Shown here one piece after another: positions 27,596 through 36,384 of a DNA stretch of 64,000 bases. Both the position numbers and the translations under genes were made by a program. Position 1 is the stretch's first letter; the number at the start of each line of letters is the position of its first letter. The DNA is from Lysinibacillus sp. SGAir0095 (GTDB lineage: Bacteria > Bacillota > Bacilli > Bacillales_A > Planococcaceae): contig NZ_CP028083.1 of the NCBI RefSeq assembly GCF_005491425.1, forward strand, positions 892,001 to 956,000, in the 5' to 3' direction. The notes under the pieces are model-generated. The model was not told where the DNA came from. It saw only the letters and a program-made list of their open reading frames with translations, and made no database searches.

Positions 27596-28441
27596 ATGAG
27601 TATTGCAGTCGTTACAGATAGTACAGCATATTTAAGCGTAGAGGAAAGGGAACGCTACAACATTCGAATGATTCCTCTTAGTGTGAATTTAGAAGATGGA
27701 AGCTATGAAGAGGAAGTAGAAATCACTTCTTCCGAGTTCTACGATAAAGTACGGGCGTCAAAAACATTTCCCAAAACAACACAGCCACCAGTAGGTAAAT
27801 TTGTTGAGTTGTTTGAAGAGCTTGCGAAAGACTATGATGAAGTCATCACAATTCATCTATCAAGCGGAATCAGTGGTACATATCAAGGGGCCGTTCAAGC
27901 TGGCCAGATGGTGGAGGGTATTAAGGTCCATGCCTTTGACAGTGAAATTTCCTGTGCACCACAAGGCTATTTTGCTACTAAGGCTGGAGAAATGGCTGCG
28001 CAAGGTGCAAATAGTGACCAAATCCTTAGCACTTTAGAAGAAATGAGACGCTTAATGCATGCCTATTTTGTTGTGGATGATCTAGCACATTTGCAGCGAG
28101 GGGGTAGACTTTCAGCAGCTGCTGCCCTGGTAGGTGGACTGTTACAAGTAAAGCCTATCCTTTGCTTTGAAGAAAAAGTAATTGTGCCATTCGAAAAAAT
28201 TCGCACAAAGAAAAAAGCATTGCGCCGCGTGGAAGATTTACTGGCCGAAGATGCCATGAAAGGCGACAAATACATTGCAACCGTCATCCATGCCAACTGT
28301 GAAGAAGACGGCCGCGAATGGATGAACCAGCTAGCTGACACGTATCCCAATGTAGAATTTAATTTAAGCTACTTTGGTCCGGTGATCGGAACGCACCTTG
28401 GAGAAGGGTCTCTAGGACTTGGCTGGGTGAAGAAGATCTAG
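27596..28441 (+). CDS. DegV/FakB-type fatty-acid-binding protein
   Basis: A 281-residue soluble DegV-family protein. FakB members hold a free fatty acid for phosphorylation by FakA. N-terminal VVTDSTAYLS, TTQPPVGKF and HLSSGISGTYQGA form the fatty acid pocket. RGGRLSAAAALVG and the C-terminal GTHLGEGSLGLGW are also family marks. AGGAGAGTGGG precedes the ATG. It is equivalent in position to B. subtilis yviA between degU and comFA. It is monocistronic with a terminator. Confidence 0.9.
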   Translation: MSIAVVTDSTAYLSVEERERYNIRMIPLSVNLEDGSYEEEVEITSSEFYDKVRASKTFPKTTQPPVGKFVELFEELAKDYDEVITIHLSSGISGTYQGAVQAGQMVEGIKVHAFDSEISCAPQGYFATKAGEMAAQGANSDQILSTLEEMRRLMHAYFVVDDLAHLQRGGRLSAAAALVGGLLQVKPILCFEEKVIVPFEKIRTKKKALRRVEDLLAEDAMKGDKYIATVIHANCEEDGREWMNQLADTYPNVEFNLSYFGPVIGTHLGEGSLGLGWVKKI

Positions 28442-28466
28442 TTTGAAAATGTAATTAGCAAGCAGG

Positions 28467-28501
28467 AGCAGTCTCTACGAAAGGTGTAGGGGCTGTTTTT
28501 T
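28467..28501 (+). terminator. Intrinsic terminator of degV
   Basis: AGCAGTCTCTAC pairs with GTAGGGGCTGTT (with one wobble) and six T follow. Confidence 0.75.
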
Positions 28502-28583
28502 GTCTTTTATAAGGACTTGAGTCAGGGTTAATTGAACTGGATACTATGGGACGATTCACAGTTTCGTACCTCATAAGGTGATT

Positions 28584-28667
28584 TTACCGGACAATTTTTC
28601 TAGTTTATCAGACACATTTCTCGAGTTACCGGACACAATCTAAAATTTACCGGACTTTTCGATAGAT
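28584..28667. repeat. Array of four degenerate 21-bp repeats (TTACCGGACA core)
   Basis: Cores start at 28584, 28605, 28626 and 28647, exactly 21 bases apart. Copies 1 and 3 are TTACCGGACA; copies 2 and 4 are TTATCAGACA and TTACCGGACT. The array occupies the gap between the degV terminator and comFA. It has the same period and layout as the array near 17.3 kb, but a different core sequence. Confidence 0.8.
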
Positions 28668-28741
28668 GGTCCGTAAAACAATCAAATACAAGTTAATCAA
28701 GTTCAATCACAACAATCAAACTTATCAAAAGGAGCCAATAA

Positions 28742-30187
28742 ATGATCTTTAATCTCTTAAAACTAAATAAACCGCTTTCCTATAAAGCAATCATCATCGA
28801 ACCGCAAATACGTGACTTTTTCACTGGGCGGATTTGGACTCGGAACAATACCCCATTCCCACAGCCTAAAATCGATACCTACATTCTCCGAAATTACTTC
28901 ACGACCAAGCCAGGCATCTCTATCGAATCGAAAAGCCACCAATTCTTCCGAAGCCAATCTTTCATCTGTAATCGATGTCGAAACGCAAATCAGCAGGAAT
29001 TCATTAAATATCAATGTTCTAGATGCGAGAAAGAGTGTGTCTACTGCAGACATTGTATCAATATGGGAAGGGTGACGAGCTGTACTGATTTGATTATTTG
29101 GAATGGACCACAGCCGTTAAAACACAAAACGCACCTACTAGTTTGGGGAGGCACCTACACTGAAGCTCAAAATGATGCGGCCGTTCAGCTCACAAACAGC
29201 ATAAAACTTAAACGCAATCATCTCACTGCTGCGGTTTGTGGAGCGGGAAAAACAGAAATCCTTTTTCCAGCCGTACTTTACGCATTAAACCAAGGGCTAC
29301 GTGTATGTATCGCGACTCCTCGAACGGATGTGGTACTCGAACTTTTCCCTCGTTTCCAGAAGGTTTTTCCGAAAACCGATATTCATGCTCTTTATGGCAA
29401 TTCCCCTAAACAATCAGGCTATCCACAATTAGTACTTGCAACAACGCACCAGCTCTTCAGATTTGAGAATGCCTTTGATGTGGTGTTTGTCGATGAAGCT
29501 GACGCATTCCCATATACCTTTGATGAGGCACTGCAAAAAGCGGTCATGAAAGTTAAAAAACAGGGTGCCCCAATCGCCTTCGTCACTGCTACGCCATCTC
29601 CTCAGATACTTGCCAAAGTGAAAAAAGAAAAATGGGGTTACTCCTTCATTCCGAGAAGATACCACGGACATCCCTTGCCAGTTCCCAAGTATCAGTCGCT
29701 TTGGTCATATGATAAAGCAATCCAAAAGGGAAAATTCCCTCGAAAACTACTTGATTGGACAAAACAGAAACTTTCCAATAACGAGCCATTTCTAATCTTC
29801 TTCCCAACTATACAGCTAATGCAACAAGCAATTCCGTTATTTCAGCAATTAAACGAAAAAATCCTAAGTGTCCATGCTGAGGATCTCGATCGAAAGGGGA
29901 AGGTGATGCAGCTTCGCAATGAACAGATACCTGGGCTGTTAACAACGACCATTCTTGAACGGGGCATCACCATTAAAAATGTTCAAGTAGCGGTGGTTGG
30001 TGCAGAGTCCAAAATATTCACTTCCAGTGCACTTATACAAATTAGTGGTCGAGTTGGACGGAATGCAGAATTTCCAATGGGCGATATTGTATTTTTCCAT
30101 CATGGCATCACAGCAGAAATGGATGAAGCTCGCAATGAAATCCTTCGATACAATAAAGAAGGGTTTGGTAAAAATGAAGCGATATGA
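28742..30187 (+). CDS. comFA: ComFA, DNA-uptake helicase/translocase
   Basis: Competence protein of 481 residues that drives single-stranded DNA import through the ComEC channel. An N-terminal zinc finger has CNRC, CSRC and CVYCRHC cysteine clusters (about 77-106). The SF2 helicase core follows with GAGKTE (Walker A), VFVDEADAFP (DEAD box), VTATPSP and ISGRVGRNAEFPMGD (motif VI). GGAG precedes the ATG by seven bases. It overlaps comFC by 14 bases; comFB, which lies between them in B. subtilis, is absent. Confidence 0.95.
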   Translation: MIFNLLKLNKPLSYKAIIIEPQIRDFFTGRIWTRNNTPFPQPKIDTYILRNYFTTKPGISIESKSHQFFRSQSFICNRCRNANQQEFIKYQCSRCEKECVYCRHCINMGRVTSCTDLIIWNGPQPLKHKTHLLVWGGTYTEAQNDAAVQLTNSIKLKRNHLTAAVCGAGKTEILFPAVLYALNQGLRVCIATPRTDVVLELFPRFQKVFPKTDIHALYGNSPKQSGYPQLVLATTHQLFRFENAFDVVFVDEADAFPYTFDEALQKAVMKVKKQGAPIAFVTATPSPQILAKVKKEKWGYSFIPRRYHGHPLPVPKYQSLWSYDKAIQKGKFPRKLLDWTKQKLSNNEPFLIFFPTIQLMQQAIPLFQQLNEKILSVHAEDLDRKGKVMQLRNEQIPGLLTTTILERGITIKNVQVAVVGAESKIFTSSALIQISGRVGRNAEFPMGDIVFFHHGITAEMDEARNEILRYNKEGFGKNEAI

Positions 30188-30788
30188 AGTAACCAAATGT
30201 CTATTATGCAATAGTCCGCTTGATGAACCGGCAACTTGGATAACGTTTTTAACGAATCAATTCCCGAGAACCATTTGCTTACTATGTGAAGAAAAATTCG
30301 AGCCGTATGAAGCAGCAGAAAGAACTGAAATCCCCTCCATTTCCCTCTATAAATATAACGATCAAATGAAAGATTACTTACATCGCTACAAATTCATGCA
30401 CGATGTAATATTAGCTAAGGTTTTCAGGCTTCAGATCCAGCAGTATCTTTCTAAGAAGAAAGAAATCATCGTCCCAATCCCAATGCACCAAGAAAAGTTA
30501 AGGGAGCGCACCTTTTCACAGGTCGATGAATTACTAAAAGAAGCCAAAATTCCCTTTAAACACTTCCTTGAAAAAACTACAACCGAGTCCCAAGCAGAAA
30601 AAACACGTGAAGAAAGAATAAACGCTCCTCAAATATTTGCGCTAAAAACAAATCAAGACATTCAAAATAAGGAAATTATCTTAGTTGATGACATCTACAC
30701 AACGGGGACGACCATGAAGCATGCCAAGAGAATTTTACTAGAGGCAGGGGCAGAATCAGTAACTGCATTTACATTGATTCGAGGATAA
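30174..30788 (+). CDS. comFC: ComFC, phosphoribosyltransferase-like competence protein
   Basis: A 204-residue protein with an N-terminal zinc ribbon (CLLC at residues 9-12 and again near 37-40) and a type I phosphoribosyltransferase fold ending in EIILVDDIYTTGTTM. ComFC/ComF proteins are required for transformation and interact with ComFA. The ATG at 30174, inside the comFA end, follows AGAAGGG and begins right at the zinc ribbon. The longer in-frame extension to 29997 is only comFA read in another frame. The two proteins are translationally coupled. Confidence 0.92.
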   Translation: MKRYEVTKCLLCNSPLDEPATWITFLTNQFPRTICLLCEEKFEPYEAAERTEIPSISLYKYNDQMKDYLHRYKFMHDVILAKVFRLQIQQYLSKKKEIIVPIPMHQEKLRERTFSQVDELLKEAKIPFKHFLEKTTTESQAEKTREERINAPQIFALKTNQDIQNKEIILVDDIYTTGTTMKHAKRILLEAGAESVTAFTLIRG

Positions 30789-30800
30789 TTCAAATCAATA

Positions 30801-30827
30801 TTAATAAAAAATAAAGTGAGCCGATAA
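30801..30827 (+). promoter_or_regulatory. Candidate sigma-D promoter for yvyF-flgM
   Basis: TTAA is followed after 15 bases by GCCGATAA, against the B. subtilis sigma-D consensus TAAA-N15-GCCGATAT (3/4 and 7/8). It lies 50 bases before yvyF, as expected for a late flagellar operon. Confidence 0.55.
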
Positions 30828-30876
30828 TACTAGTAAGAAGATATAATTTCAAAGTGTAGCAACGGAGGGAATCAGC

Positions 30877-31290
30877 ATGGCTGAATTACGAAATTGTCCG
30901 AGCTGTGGAGAATTTTTCAACTTTACAGGTATTAGAGACGTTTGTCATAAATGTGTGCAAGACGAAGAAGAGAAATATCAAATTGTCTATCGTTTCTTAA
31001 GAAAGCGCGAAAATCGTGCTGCAACAGTTGAACGAATTGTGGAAGTTACTGGTGTAGAACAAGAACTACTTTATAAATGGGTTCGAAAAAATAGGCTCCA
31101 CCCTGCAATGTTCCCGAATTTAGGCTATCCATGTGATAACTGTGGACACATTACAAATAAAGGGAAGCTCTGTCATAACTGTCAAGAGGAACTGAAATCT
31201 GAGTTGCGTACCTTTGAAGCGGCAAAAGAATTTAGAGATACGATTGCTAACAGTGAAAAGGGTACCTATTTATCTGAAAAAAATAAGTAA
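30877..31290 (+). CDS. yvyF: YvyF, flagellar-operon zinc-ribbon protein
   Basis: A 137-residue cytoplasmic protein of the YvyF family (TIGR03826 type). An N-terminal zinc ribbon (CPSC at 8-11, CHKC near 25-28), a middle helix-turn-helix-like segment and a C-terminal ribbon (CDNC, CHNC) are visible. It heads the flgM operon in Bacilli; a regulatory role in flagellar expression is suspected but not settled. GGAGGG precedes the ATG. Confidence 0.88.
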   Translation: MAELRNCPSCGEFFNFTGIRDVCHKCVQDEEEKYQIVYRFLRKRENRAATVERIVEVTGVEQELLYKWVRKNRLHPAMFPNLGYPCDNCGHITNKGKLCHNCQEELKSELRTFEAAKEFRDTIANSEKGTYLSEKNK

Positions 31291-31393
31291 ATGGTTAGAC
31301 TCGCATAGATGCTTATAATCACTATAAATTGTTATACTAAGATACAATTAATAGGTAAAAAGCATAATATGTGAGTTTTTTCATTTGAAAACC

Positions 31394-31420
31394 TTAATAT
31401 TTTTGATATACAACCGAAAA
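31394..31420 (+). promoter_or_regulatory. Weak sigma-D-like promoter before flgM
   Basis: TTAA, 15 bases, then ACCGAAAA (5/8 to GCCGATAT). The spacing is right but the -10 is poor. B. subtilis flgM has its own sigma-D promoter, which is why I list it. Confidence 0.25.
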
Positions 31421-31455
31421 TAACAATATAGACAATACTGCGAGGAGGGATACCT

Positions 31456-31719
31456 GTGAAAATTACATCGTTTGGTGTGAATTCAATTAACCCATATAAT
31501 AAACAACAAAAAAGTTTAAAAGCAGCTGAAAGCAAAAGTGCGTTATCAACTGATAAAATTGAAATCTCGTCTGCTGCCAAAGAAATGTCGGCATCTTCAA
31601 CATACAATTCAGACCGAGCTCAAAAAATTCAAAAGCTTAAAGAAGAGATTCAATCAGGTACTTATCAGGTAGATGCTCAAAAAGTGGCTGAGGATATGTT
31701 GAATTACTATCGCAAATAA
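31456..31719 (+). CDS. flgM: FlgM, anti-sigma-D factor
   Basis: An 87-residue protein that binds and silences the flagellar sigma factor until the hook is complete. A disordered N-terminal half is followed by the helical sigma-binding half with DKIEISSAAKEM and RAQKIQKLKEEIQSGTYQVDAQKVAEDML. The start is GTG at 31456 after GAGGAGGG. It sits between yvyF and flgN as in B. subtilis. Confidence 0.93.
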   Translation: MKITSFGVNSINPYNKQQKSLKAAESKSALSTDKIEISSAAKEMSASSTYNSDRAQKIQKLKEEIQSGTYQVDAQKVAEDMLNYYRK

Positions 31720-31752
31720 CAATACACATTGAATACAAAGGAGTTCGTGAAC

Positions 31753-32250
31753 ATGTCGGTTCAATCAATCATTTCAATTTTAGAGAGACTTGAAAAAATG
31801 CATAAAAGTTTGCTTGAACTAAGCTTTCATAAAACAGAGCTTGTCAAAAAAGGCGACATGGAAGGACTCGATACAATTATCAAAAATGAGCAATCTCATG
31901 TAGCAGCAATCGAAGTACTTGAGAAACAGCGTCAGCAAATGGTAACGGATTACCTTCGAGCAAAAGGAATTGCTCTTGCTGACACACCCACTGTGGCTGA
32001 TGTAATCGAAGCTGCTGAATCAGATAATGAGCGAAAAAGACTAGAAGACATAAGAAATGAACTAATGTCTGTGATCGCAGATTTGTCAAAACAAAATGAT
32101 CTAAACCAAAAGCTTGTATTCCAATCATTACAATTTGTAAATATGTCTTTGGATATGTTGCGACCACGCCCGGAAGAAATCAACTATTCGGGTAAAACAC
32201 GTAGTGAAACAGCAACACCTAAGAAATCAATGTTTGATTCACAGGCATAA
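31753..32250 (+). CDS. flgN: FlgN, export chaperone for FlgK and FlgL
   Basis: A 165-residue helical coiled-coil protein (YvyG in B. subtilis) that escorts the hook-associated proteins to the flagellar export gate. The ATG at 31753 follows AAAGGAG nine bases earlier; an upstream in-frame TTG at 31729 has no ribosome site. Its client genes flgK and flgL follow directly. Confidence 0.9.
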   Translation: MSVQSIISILERLEKMHKSLLELSFHKTELVKKGDMEGLDTIIKNEQSHVAAIEVLEKQRQQMVTDYLRAKGIALADTPTVADVIEAAESDNERKRLEDIRNELMSVIADLSKQNDLNQKLVFQSLQFVNMSLDMLRPRPEEINYSGKTRSETATPKKSMFDSQA

Positions 32251-32298
32251 CGCAAATGAAAAGCAATATTCATACCATTACTAAAAGGAGGAGACAAC

Positions 32299-33918
32299 AT
32301 GCGCTCCACATTTATGGGTCTAGAAGCCAGTAAGCGCGGTCTATACACGCAGCAAAGTGCTTTATATACAACTGGACATAACATTTCAAATGCCAATACA
32401 GAAGGGTATTCCCGTCAGCGAGTAAATATGAGACCTACATTAGGCTATCCTGGGACAGGGCTAAATGCACCAATGACAGCAGGGTATATAGGTACTGGTG
32501 TAGAAGCGGAATCTGTACAACGCATTCGTGACCAATTTATTGATCGCCAGTACAGACAGGAAACAAATAAATTAGGCTACTATGAATCTCGAGCAAATGC
32601 CATTACACAAATGGAAGATATTATGTCCGAACCATCGGAATACGGCTTGAACGAAGCATTTAATTTATTTTGGAGCTCATTACAGGATGTAAGTACCAAC
32701 CCGGAAGATGCTGCTTCTCGTAAAGTTGCAATTCAACGAGCAGAGCATTTGGCAGATACTTTTAACTATCTAGATACACAATTGAAACAAATTCAAGGTA
32801 ATCTAGGAAATGAAATCGACGTATCTACTACACAAATCAATTCGATCTTAAAACAAATCGCAGAAATCAACAAACAAATTAAAGCTGTTGAACCAAATGG
32901 CTATATGCCGAATGATTTATATGATGCTCGCGATAATTTGCTAGATCAATTAAATGAATACATACCGGTAACTGTAACAAGTGTTAAATCGGGCGGTAAT
33001 GCTTTAAGTATTGCGGAAGGCAGTTATACGATTTCTTTTAATGGTGTGGAATTAGTAAATGGCAGTGAGTATGCTGAACTCAAAGCGATTGATACAGCCG
33101 GAAACAAAGTGGATGGTAATGTTGATGATTCTTCTACAAGTGGTTTTAATGCATTTTCCAAGATTTCAGTTTCAGAACTTGGGAATCCACCAGTTAGTGG
33201 AACAGAACAAGATTCTTTTGAACAAGCTGATTTTGAAAGTTCGAAAGGTAAATTATTATCATTAATCAACTCTTATGGATACCAAAATACAGGGGGATCT
33301 GTTGAAGGCTATTATCCAGAAATGCTAGAAAACCTTAACAAATTAGCTAATGTTTTTGCGACTGCATTCAATCAGGTCCATGAAGCAGGATATACCATAG
33401 ATGATGCTACTCCAACAGGCGTGACTTTCTTTGATGGTGGAACACCGATAACTGCAGGGAATATTAAGGTTACAGATGCAGTGAAAAATAATTCTTCACT
33501 GATTGCGGCTTCTAGTAAGTTAGATGAAGAAGGTAATGGGAAATGGGCAGCAGAGCTTGCTAAATTACAATCAGTTGCCCTATCAAATGGTGGATTCAGT
33601 ATTACAGTCGATGGAAATACAACGAATTTCACAAATGCCCCTTCCTTAGATGGCGCGACTTATCAATCTTTCTATGAAGGGTTGGTAGGGAAGCTTGGGG
33701 TAGATGGGCAAGAAGCAGCTCGCCTACAATACAATTCGGAAACAATTCGCCTAACGGTTCAAAATAATCGTGCTTCAATAAGTTCGGTATCGTTGGATGA
33801 AGAAATGACGAATTTGATCACTTTCCAGCAAGCCTATAATGCAAATGCAAGAATGATTACGGCAATCGATGAAACATTAGATAAAATTATTAATGGCCTC
33901 GGCCGAGTAGGATTATAG
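32299..33918 (+). CDS. flgK: FlgK, hook-filament junction protein 1
   Basis: A 539-residue axial protein. The N terminus has the rod/hook signature LYTTGHNISNANTEGYSRQRV. The C-terminal helix has MTNLITFQQAYNANARMITAIDETLDKII. The middle (about 200-440) is variable. AAAGGAGGAG precedes the ATG. It is exported by the flagellar type III system with FlgN. Confidence 0.95.
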   Translation: MRSTFMGLEASKRGLYTQQSALYTTGHNISNANTEGYSRQRVNMRPTLGYPGTGLNAPMTAGYIGTGVEAESVQRIRDQFIDRQYRQETNKLGYYESRANAITQMEDIMSEPSEYGLNEAFNLFWSSLQDVSTNPEDAASRKVAIQRAEHLADTFNYLDTQLKQIQGNLGNEIDVSTTQINSILKQIAEINKQIKAVEPNGYMPNDLYDARDNLLDQLNEYIPVTVTSVKSGGNALSIAEGSYTISFNGVELVNGSEYAELKAIDTAGNKVDGNVDDSSTSGFNAFSKISVSELGNPPVSGTEQDSFEQADFESSKGKLLSLINSYGYQNTGGSVEGYYPEMLENLNKLANVFATAFNQVHEAGYTIDDATPTGVTFFDGGTPITAGNIKVTDAVKNNSSLIAASSKLDEEGNGKWAAELAKLQSVALSNGGFSITVDGNTTNFTNAPSLDGATYQSFYEGLVGKLGVDGQEAARLQYNSETIRLTVQNNRASISSVSLDEEMTNLITFQQAYNANARMITAIDETLDKIINGLGRVGL

Positions 33919-33961
33919 GATTAATTTTCTTTAAATTAACCTATGAGGGAGGAGTATACTC

Positions 33962-34888
33962 ATGCGTGTAACACAATCCATGTTATCGAACAATATGTTA
34001 CGTAATTTAAGCTCTAGCTATTCTAAAATGGCAGACTTACAAAATCAAATCAATACCGGTAAAAAAGTTAATCGCCCTTCTGATGATCCTGTTACTGCAA
34101 TCAAGGGAATGAGTTATCGGACTGATCTTAATAAGGTTGAACAATTTGATCGAAATATGACTCAGGTAAACTCTTGGCTGGATTCTTCAGATGATGCACT
34201 AGGACAGGTAGGAGAGGCATTGACACGAGTAAAAGAACTCGTGGTTCAAGCTGCCAATGATACGAACACAGCTGATGATCGTCAAAAGGCAAAACTAGAA
34301 ATCGATCAAATTCGTAAACAAATTCAGGATGTTGCAAATACTAAAGTAGCAGATAAATATTTATTTAGTGGAACTAAAACCCAATCACCTCTATTTGTGG
34401 ATGGAGAACTTAATAGTGAATTATATGATAGTTCAACAAATACATTTGCCCCAGGTGCATCTGGGGAAGTGAAAATGGAAATATTTGATGGTATTCAATT
34501 ACAAGTGAACTCATCCAATGCTGGAGAATTATTCAAGAATGTTGATGAGCTAATGGTGAATATTTCTAACGCTCTAGATGAATCGGATGCAGAGGAAATT
34601 GGAAACTTATTAGGCGGAATAGCTGATGGTACAGATGATAGTTTATCTGAGATTCAGAATAAGGTATTGGAAGCTCGCGCAGATGTAGGGGCTCGCCAAA
34701 ACCGCGTGGAAATGATGTCGAACCGTCTCTCTTTACAAGAAATCAATGTAACCAAACAAATGTCGGAAAATGAAGATGTGGATTATTCAAAAGCCATTAC
34801 GGAAATGGTTACGTATGAATCGATTCACCAGGCATCACTATCTGTTGGTGCAAAAATTATTCAAAGAACTTTAGTGGATTTCCTATAA
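33962..34888 (+). CDS. flgL: FlgL, hook-filament junction protein 3
   Basis: A 308-residue flagellin-like protein. The N-terminal coiled region RVTQSMLSNNMLRNLSSSY, INTGKKVNRPSDDP and the C-terminal AKIIQRTLVDFL are diagnostic. GGGAGGAG precedes the ATG. It follows flgK by 43 bases. Confidence 0.94.
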   Translation: MRVTQSMLSNNMLRNLSSSYSKMADLQNQINTGKKVNRPSDDPVTAIKGMSYRTDLNKVEQFDRNMTQVNSWLDSSDDALGQVGEALTRVKELVVQAANDTNTADDRQKAKLEIDQIRKQIQDVANTKVADKYLFSGTKTQSPLFVDGELNSELYDSSTNTFAPGASGEVKMEIFDGIQLQVNSSNAGELFKNVDELMVNISNALDESDAEEIGNLLGGIADGTDDSLSEIQNKVLEARADVGARQNRVEMMSNRLSLQEINVTKQMSENEDVDYSKAITEMVTYESIHQASLSVGAKIIQRTLVDFL

Positions 34889-34899
34889 TTATTAACATG

Positions 34900-34932
34900 G
34901 CGTTTGGACATACTTGTTCAAACGCTTTTATT
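34900..34932 (+). terminator. Hairpin between flgL and yviE
   Basis: GCGTTTG and CAAACGC enclose a 12-base loop and are followed by TTTTATT. It is a weak terminator or attenuator that could reduce yviE-fliW-csrA relative to flgK-flgL. Confidence 0.45.
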
Positions 34933-34949
34933 AAAAGAAGGTGACCAAA

Positions 34950-35513
34950 TTGAACTTTCCAAAGCTTCAAATAACGAAATCAGATATTAAATTGGACATG
35001 AAGATTCATGATCCGATTCAAAGAATTAGTCAACCTAGTCCGAAACAAACAATTGAACAGCCAGCTGGAAAACTCGAGATTAATACTACCAAAGGAAGTA
35101 TTGACATAGATCAATCACAGGCGTGGAAAGACTTAGGTTTATTGACACCAAAAGAATCTGTCCTAAAATATGTTGCTGATGGGCGTCAAGCCGTTTTACA
35201 GGGAATCTCAAAAACAGTACGTGAAGGTCGGCAAATGATGGTTAGTAGTGGCAATGGTCAGGGTCGCTCAATAGTCGCGAATATTGCTAAACAAAATCAT
35301 GGTCCCCATCGAGTGGCAATGAACATTAAATTCATCCCTTCTGCAGGTGCAGTTAAGATTGACTATACACCCTCTAAAGTTGACGTAAACTATTCACCTC
35401 AAAAACCAAACATAGACGTTCAAATAAATAACCCGACCCATGATTATCAACCGGGTAAAGTGACACATGATATAGTACAACGTCCTTCAATCGAGATAGA
35501 TTTTATTGAATAA
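34950..35513 (+). CDS. yviE: YviE, DUF6470-type flagellar-operon protein
   Basis: A 187-residue protein with repeated short beta segments ([29 protein letters not shown]). It corresponds in position and sequence style to B. subtilis YviE; function unknown. I prefer the TTG at 34950, which starts MNFPKLQI like the family and follows AAGGTGA by five bases. A GTG at 34941 lies inside that ribosome site. It is followed by fliW with 16 bases between. Confidence 0.8.
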   Translation: MNFPKLQITKSDIKLDMKIHDPIQRISQPSPKQTIEQPAGKLEINTTKGSIDIDQSQAWKDLGLLTPKESVLKYVADGRQAVLQGISKTVREGRQMMVSSGNGQGRSIVANIAKQNHGPHRVAMNIKFIPSAGAVKIDYTPSKVDVNYSPQKPNIDVQINNPTHDYQPGKVTHDIVQRPSIEIDFIE

Positions 35514-35529
35514 AAGGAGTTCTTTAGAT

Positions 35530-35973
35530 ATGAATATTGAAACGAAATTTTTAGGGCAAGTTGAGATAAAAGAGGAAGAAATCATTTCTTTTGAATTTGG
35601 TTTGCCAGGATTTCCTGATTTGCAAAAGTTTGTCTTATTATCTTTGGATGCGGATCTTCCGTTAGCTGTTTTACAGTCTACTGATGAAGCCCAAATTGGT
35701 TTTGTCGTAGCCTACCCATTTTTATTTAAAAAGGACTATGTCTTTGATATTAGTGATGAAGATAAGGAAGACTTACAAATAGAAAAAGAAGAAGATGTAA
35801 TGGTGTATTCGATTGTGACATTGAATGAATCTTTCCCAGAATCGACATTAAACCTATTAGCACCTGTTCTGATCAATACCAATAAAAAATTAGGAAAACA
35901 AATTGTTCTTCAAGATAACGCGGCCTATCCTCTTAGATTTCCAATTGGTTCCTTGGAAGGAAGTGCGAAATAA
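35530..35973 (+). CDS. fliW: FliW, flagellar assembly factor
   Basis: A 147-residue protein that binds CsrA (allosteric antagonist) and free flagellin, making a feedback loop on flagellin translation. Family pattern [14 protein letters not shown] is followed by FVVAYPFLF. The ATG at 35530 follows AAAGGAG; an upstream in-frame start at 35506 lies inside yviE. Its stop overlaps the csrA start by one base (TAATG). Confidence 0.94.
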   Translation: MNIETKFLGQVEIKEEEIISFEFGLPGFPDLQKFVLLSLDADLPLAVLQSTDEAQIGFVVAYPFLFKKDYVFDISDEDKEDLQIEKEEDVMVYSIVTLNESFPESTLNLLAPVLINTNKKLGKQIVLQDNAAYPLRFPIGSLEGSAK

Positions 35974-36191
35974 TGCTTGTCCTCTCAAGAAAAAAGAACG
36001 AATCCATTATGATCGGTGACCACATTGAAATAAAAGTTTTATCGGTCGAAGGTGATCAAGTAAAATTAGGAATTGTTGCACCGAAAAATGTAAAGGTTCA
36101 CCGTTCTGAAGTCTTCCAAGCGATAAAGGAGCAGAACAAGGAAGCGTTAAATATGAATACGAATTTACTTGAACAGTTGAAGAAGAAATAG
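35973..36191 (+). CDS. csrA: CsrA, RNA-binding translational repressor
   Basis: A 72-residue dimeric RNA-binding protein with [16 protein letters not shown] and the RNA-contacting [10 protein letters not shown]. In B. subtilis it represses hag translation by covering the ribosome site. A matching target hairpin exists in the hag leader 150 bases downstream. It is translationally coupled to fliW. Confidence 0.96.
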   Translation: MLVLSRKKNESIMIGDHIEIKVLSVEGDQVKLGIVAPKNVKVHRSEVFQAIKEQNKEALNMNTNLLEQLKKK

Positions 36192-36196
36192 AAATT

Positions 36197-36226
36197 ATCC
36201 ACTCGGTAGTAGCTGAGTGGATTTTT
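36197..36226 (+). terminator. Intrinsic terminator of csrA
   Basis: ATCCACTC and GAGTGGAT with a ten-base loop are followed by TTTT. Confidence 0.82.
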
Positions 36227-36268
36227 AAATTACTAAACATTTTCTATAAAAAAACTTTCAAAAAACTA

Positions 36269-36295
36269 TTAAACTAATTTTGATAGAGTCGATAT
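36269..36295 (+). promoter_or_regulatory. Candidate sigma-D promoter of hag
   Basis: TTAA (15-base spacer) or TAAA (14-base spacer) precedes GTCGATAT, 7/8 to the sigma-D -10 GCCGATAT. It lies about 90 bases before hag, leaving room for the regulated leader. Confidence 0.6.
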
Positions 36296-36336
36296 TATTA
36301 GTGTAAGGCAGAGGAAATCATCCAAAGCTGAGCTTT

Positions 36337-36377
36337 CCCACATGGACGTGGGTTATACCATAAAAATTCAAGGAGGA
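36337..36377 (+). promoter_or_regulatory. CsrA-binding leader of hag (hairpin BS1 and SD site)
   Basis: CCCACATGGACGTGGG (36337-36352) forms a hairpin exposing GGA in its loop. Its core ACATGGACGT fits the CsrA consensus ACANGGANGU. A second GGA-rich site AAGGAGGA at 36370-36377 is the ribosome site itself. This two-site layout is the one known for CsrA control of B. subtilis hag. A small hairpin AAAGC-TGA-GCTTT lies just before it. Confidence 0.7.
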
Positions 36378-36384
36378 ATTCCAA

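Noticed and set aside
29997-30173. N-terminal extension of comFC
   Set aside because: It is the coding region of comFA in another frame; a good ribosome site and the family N terminus occur at 30174.
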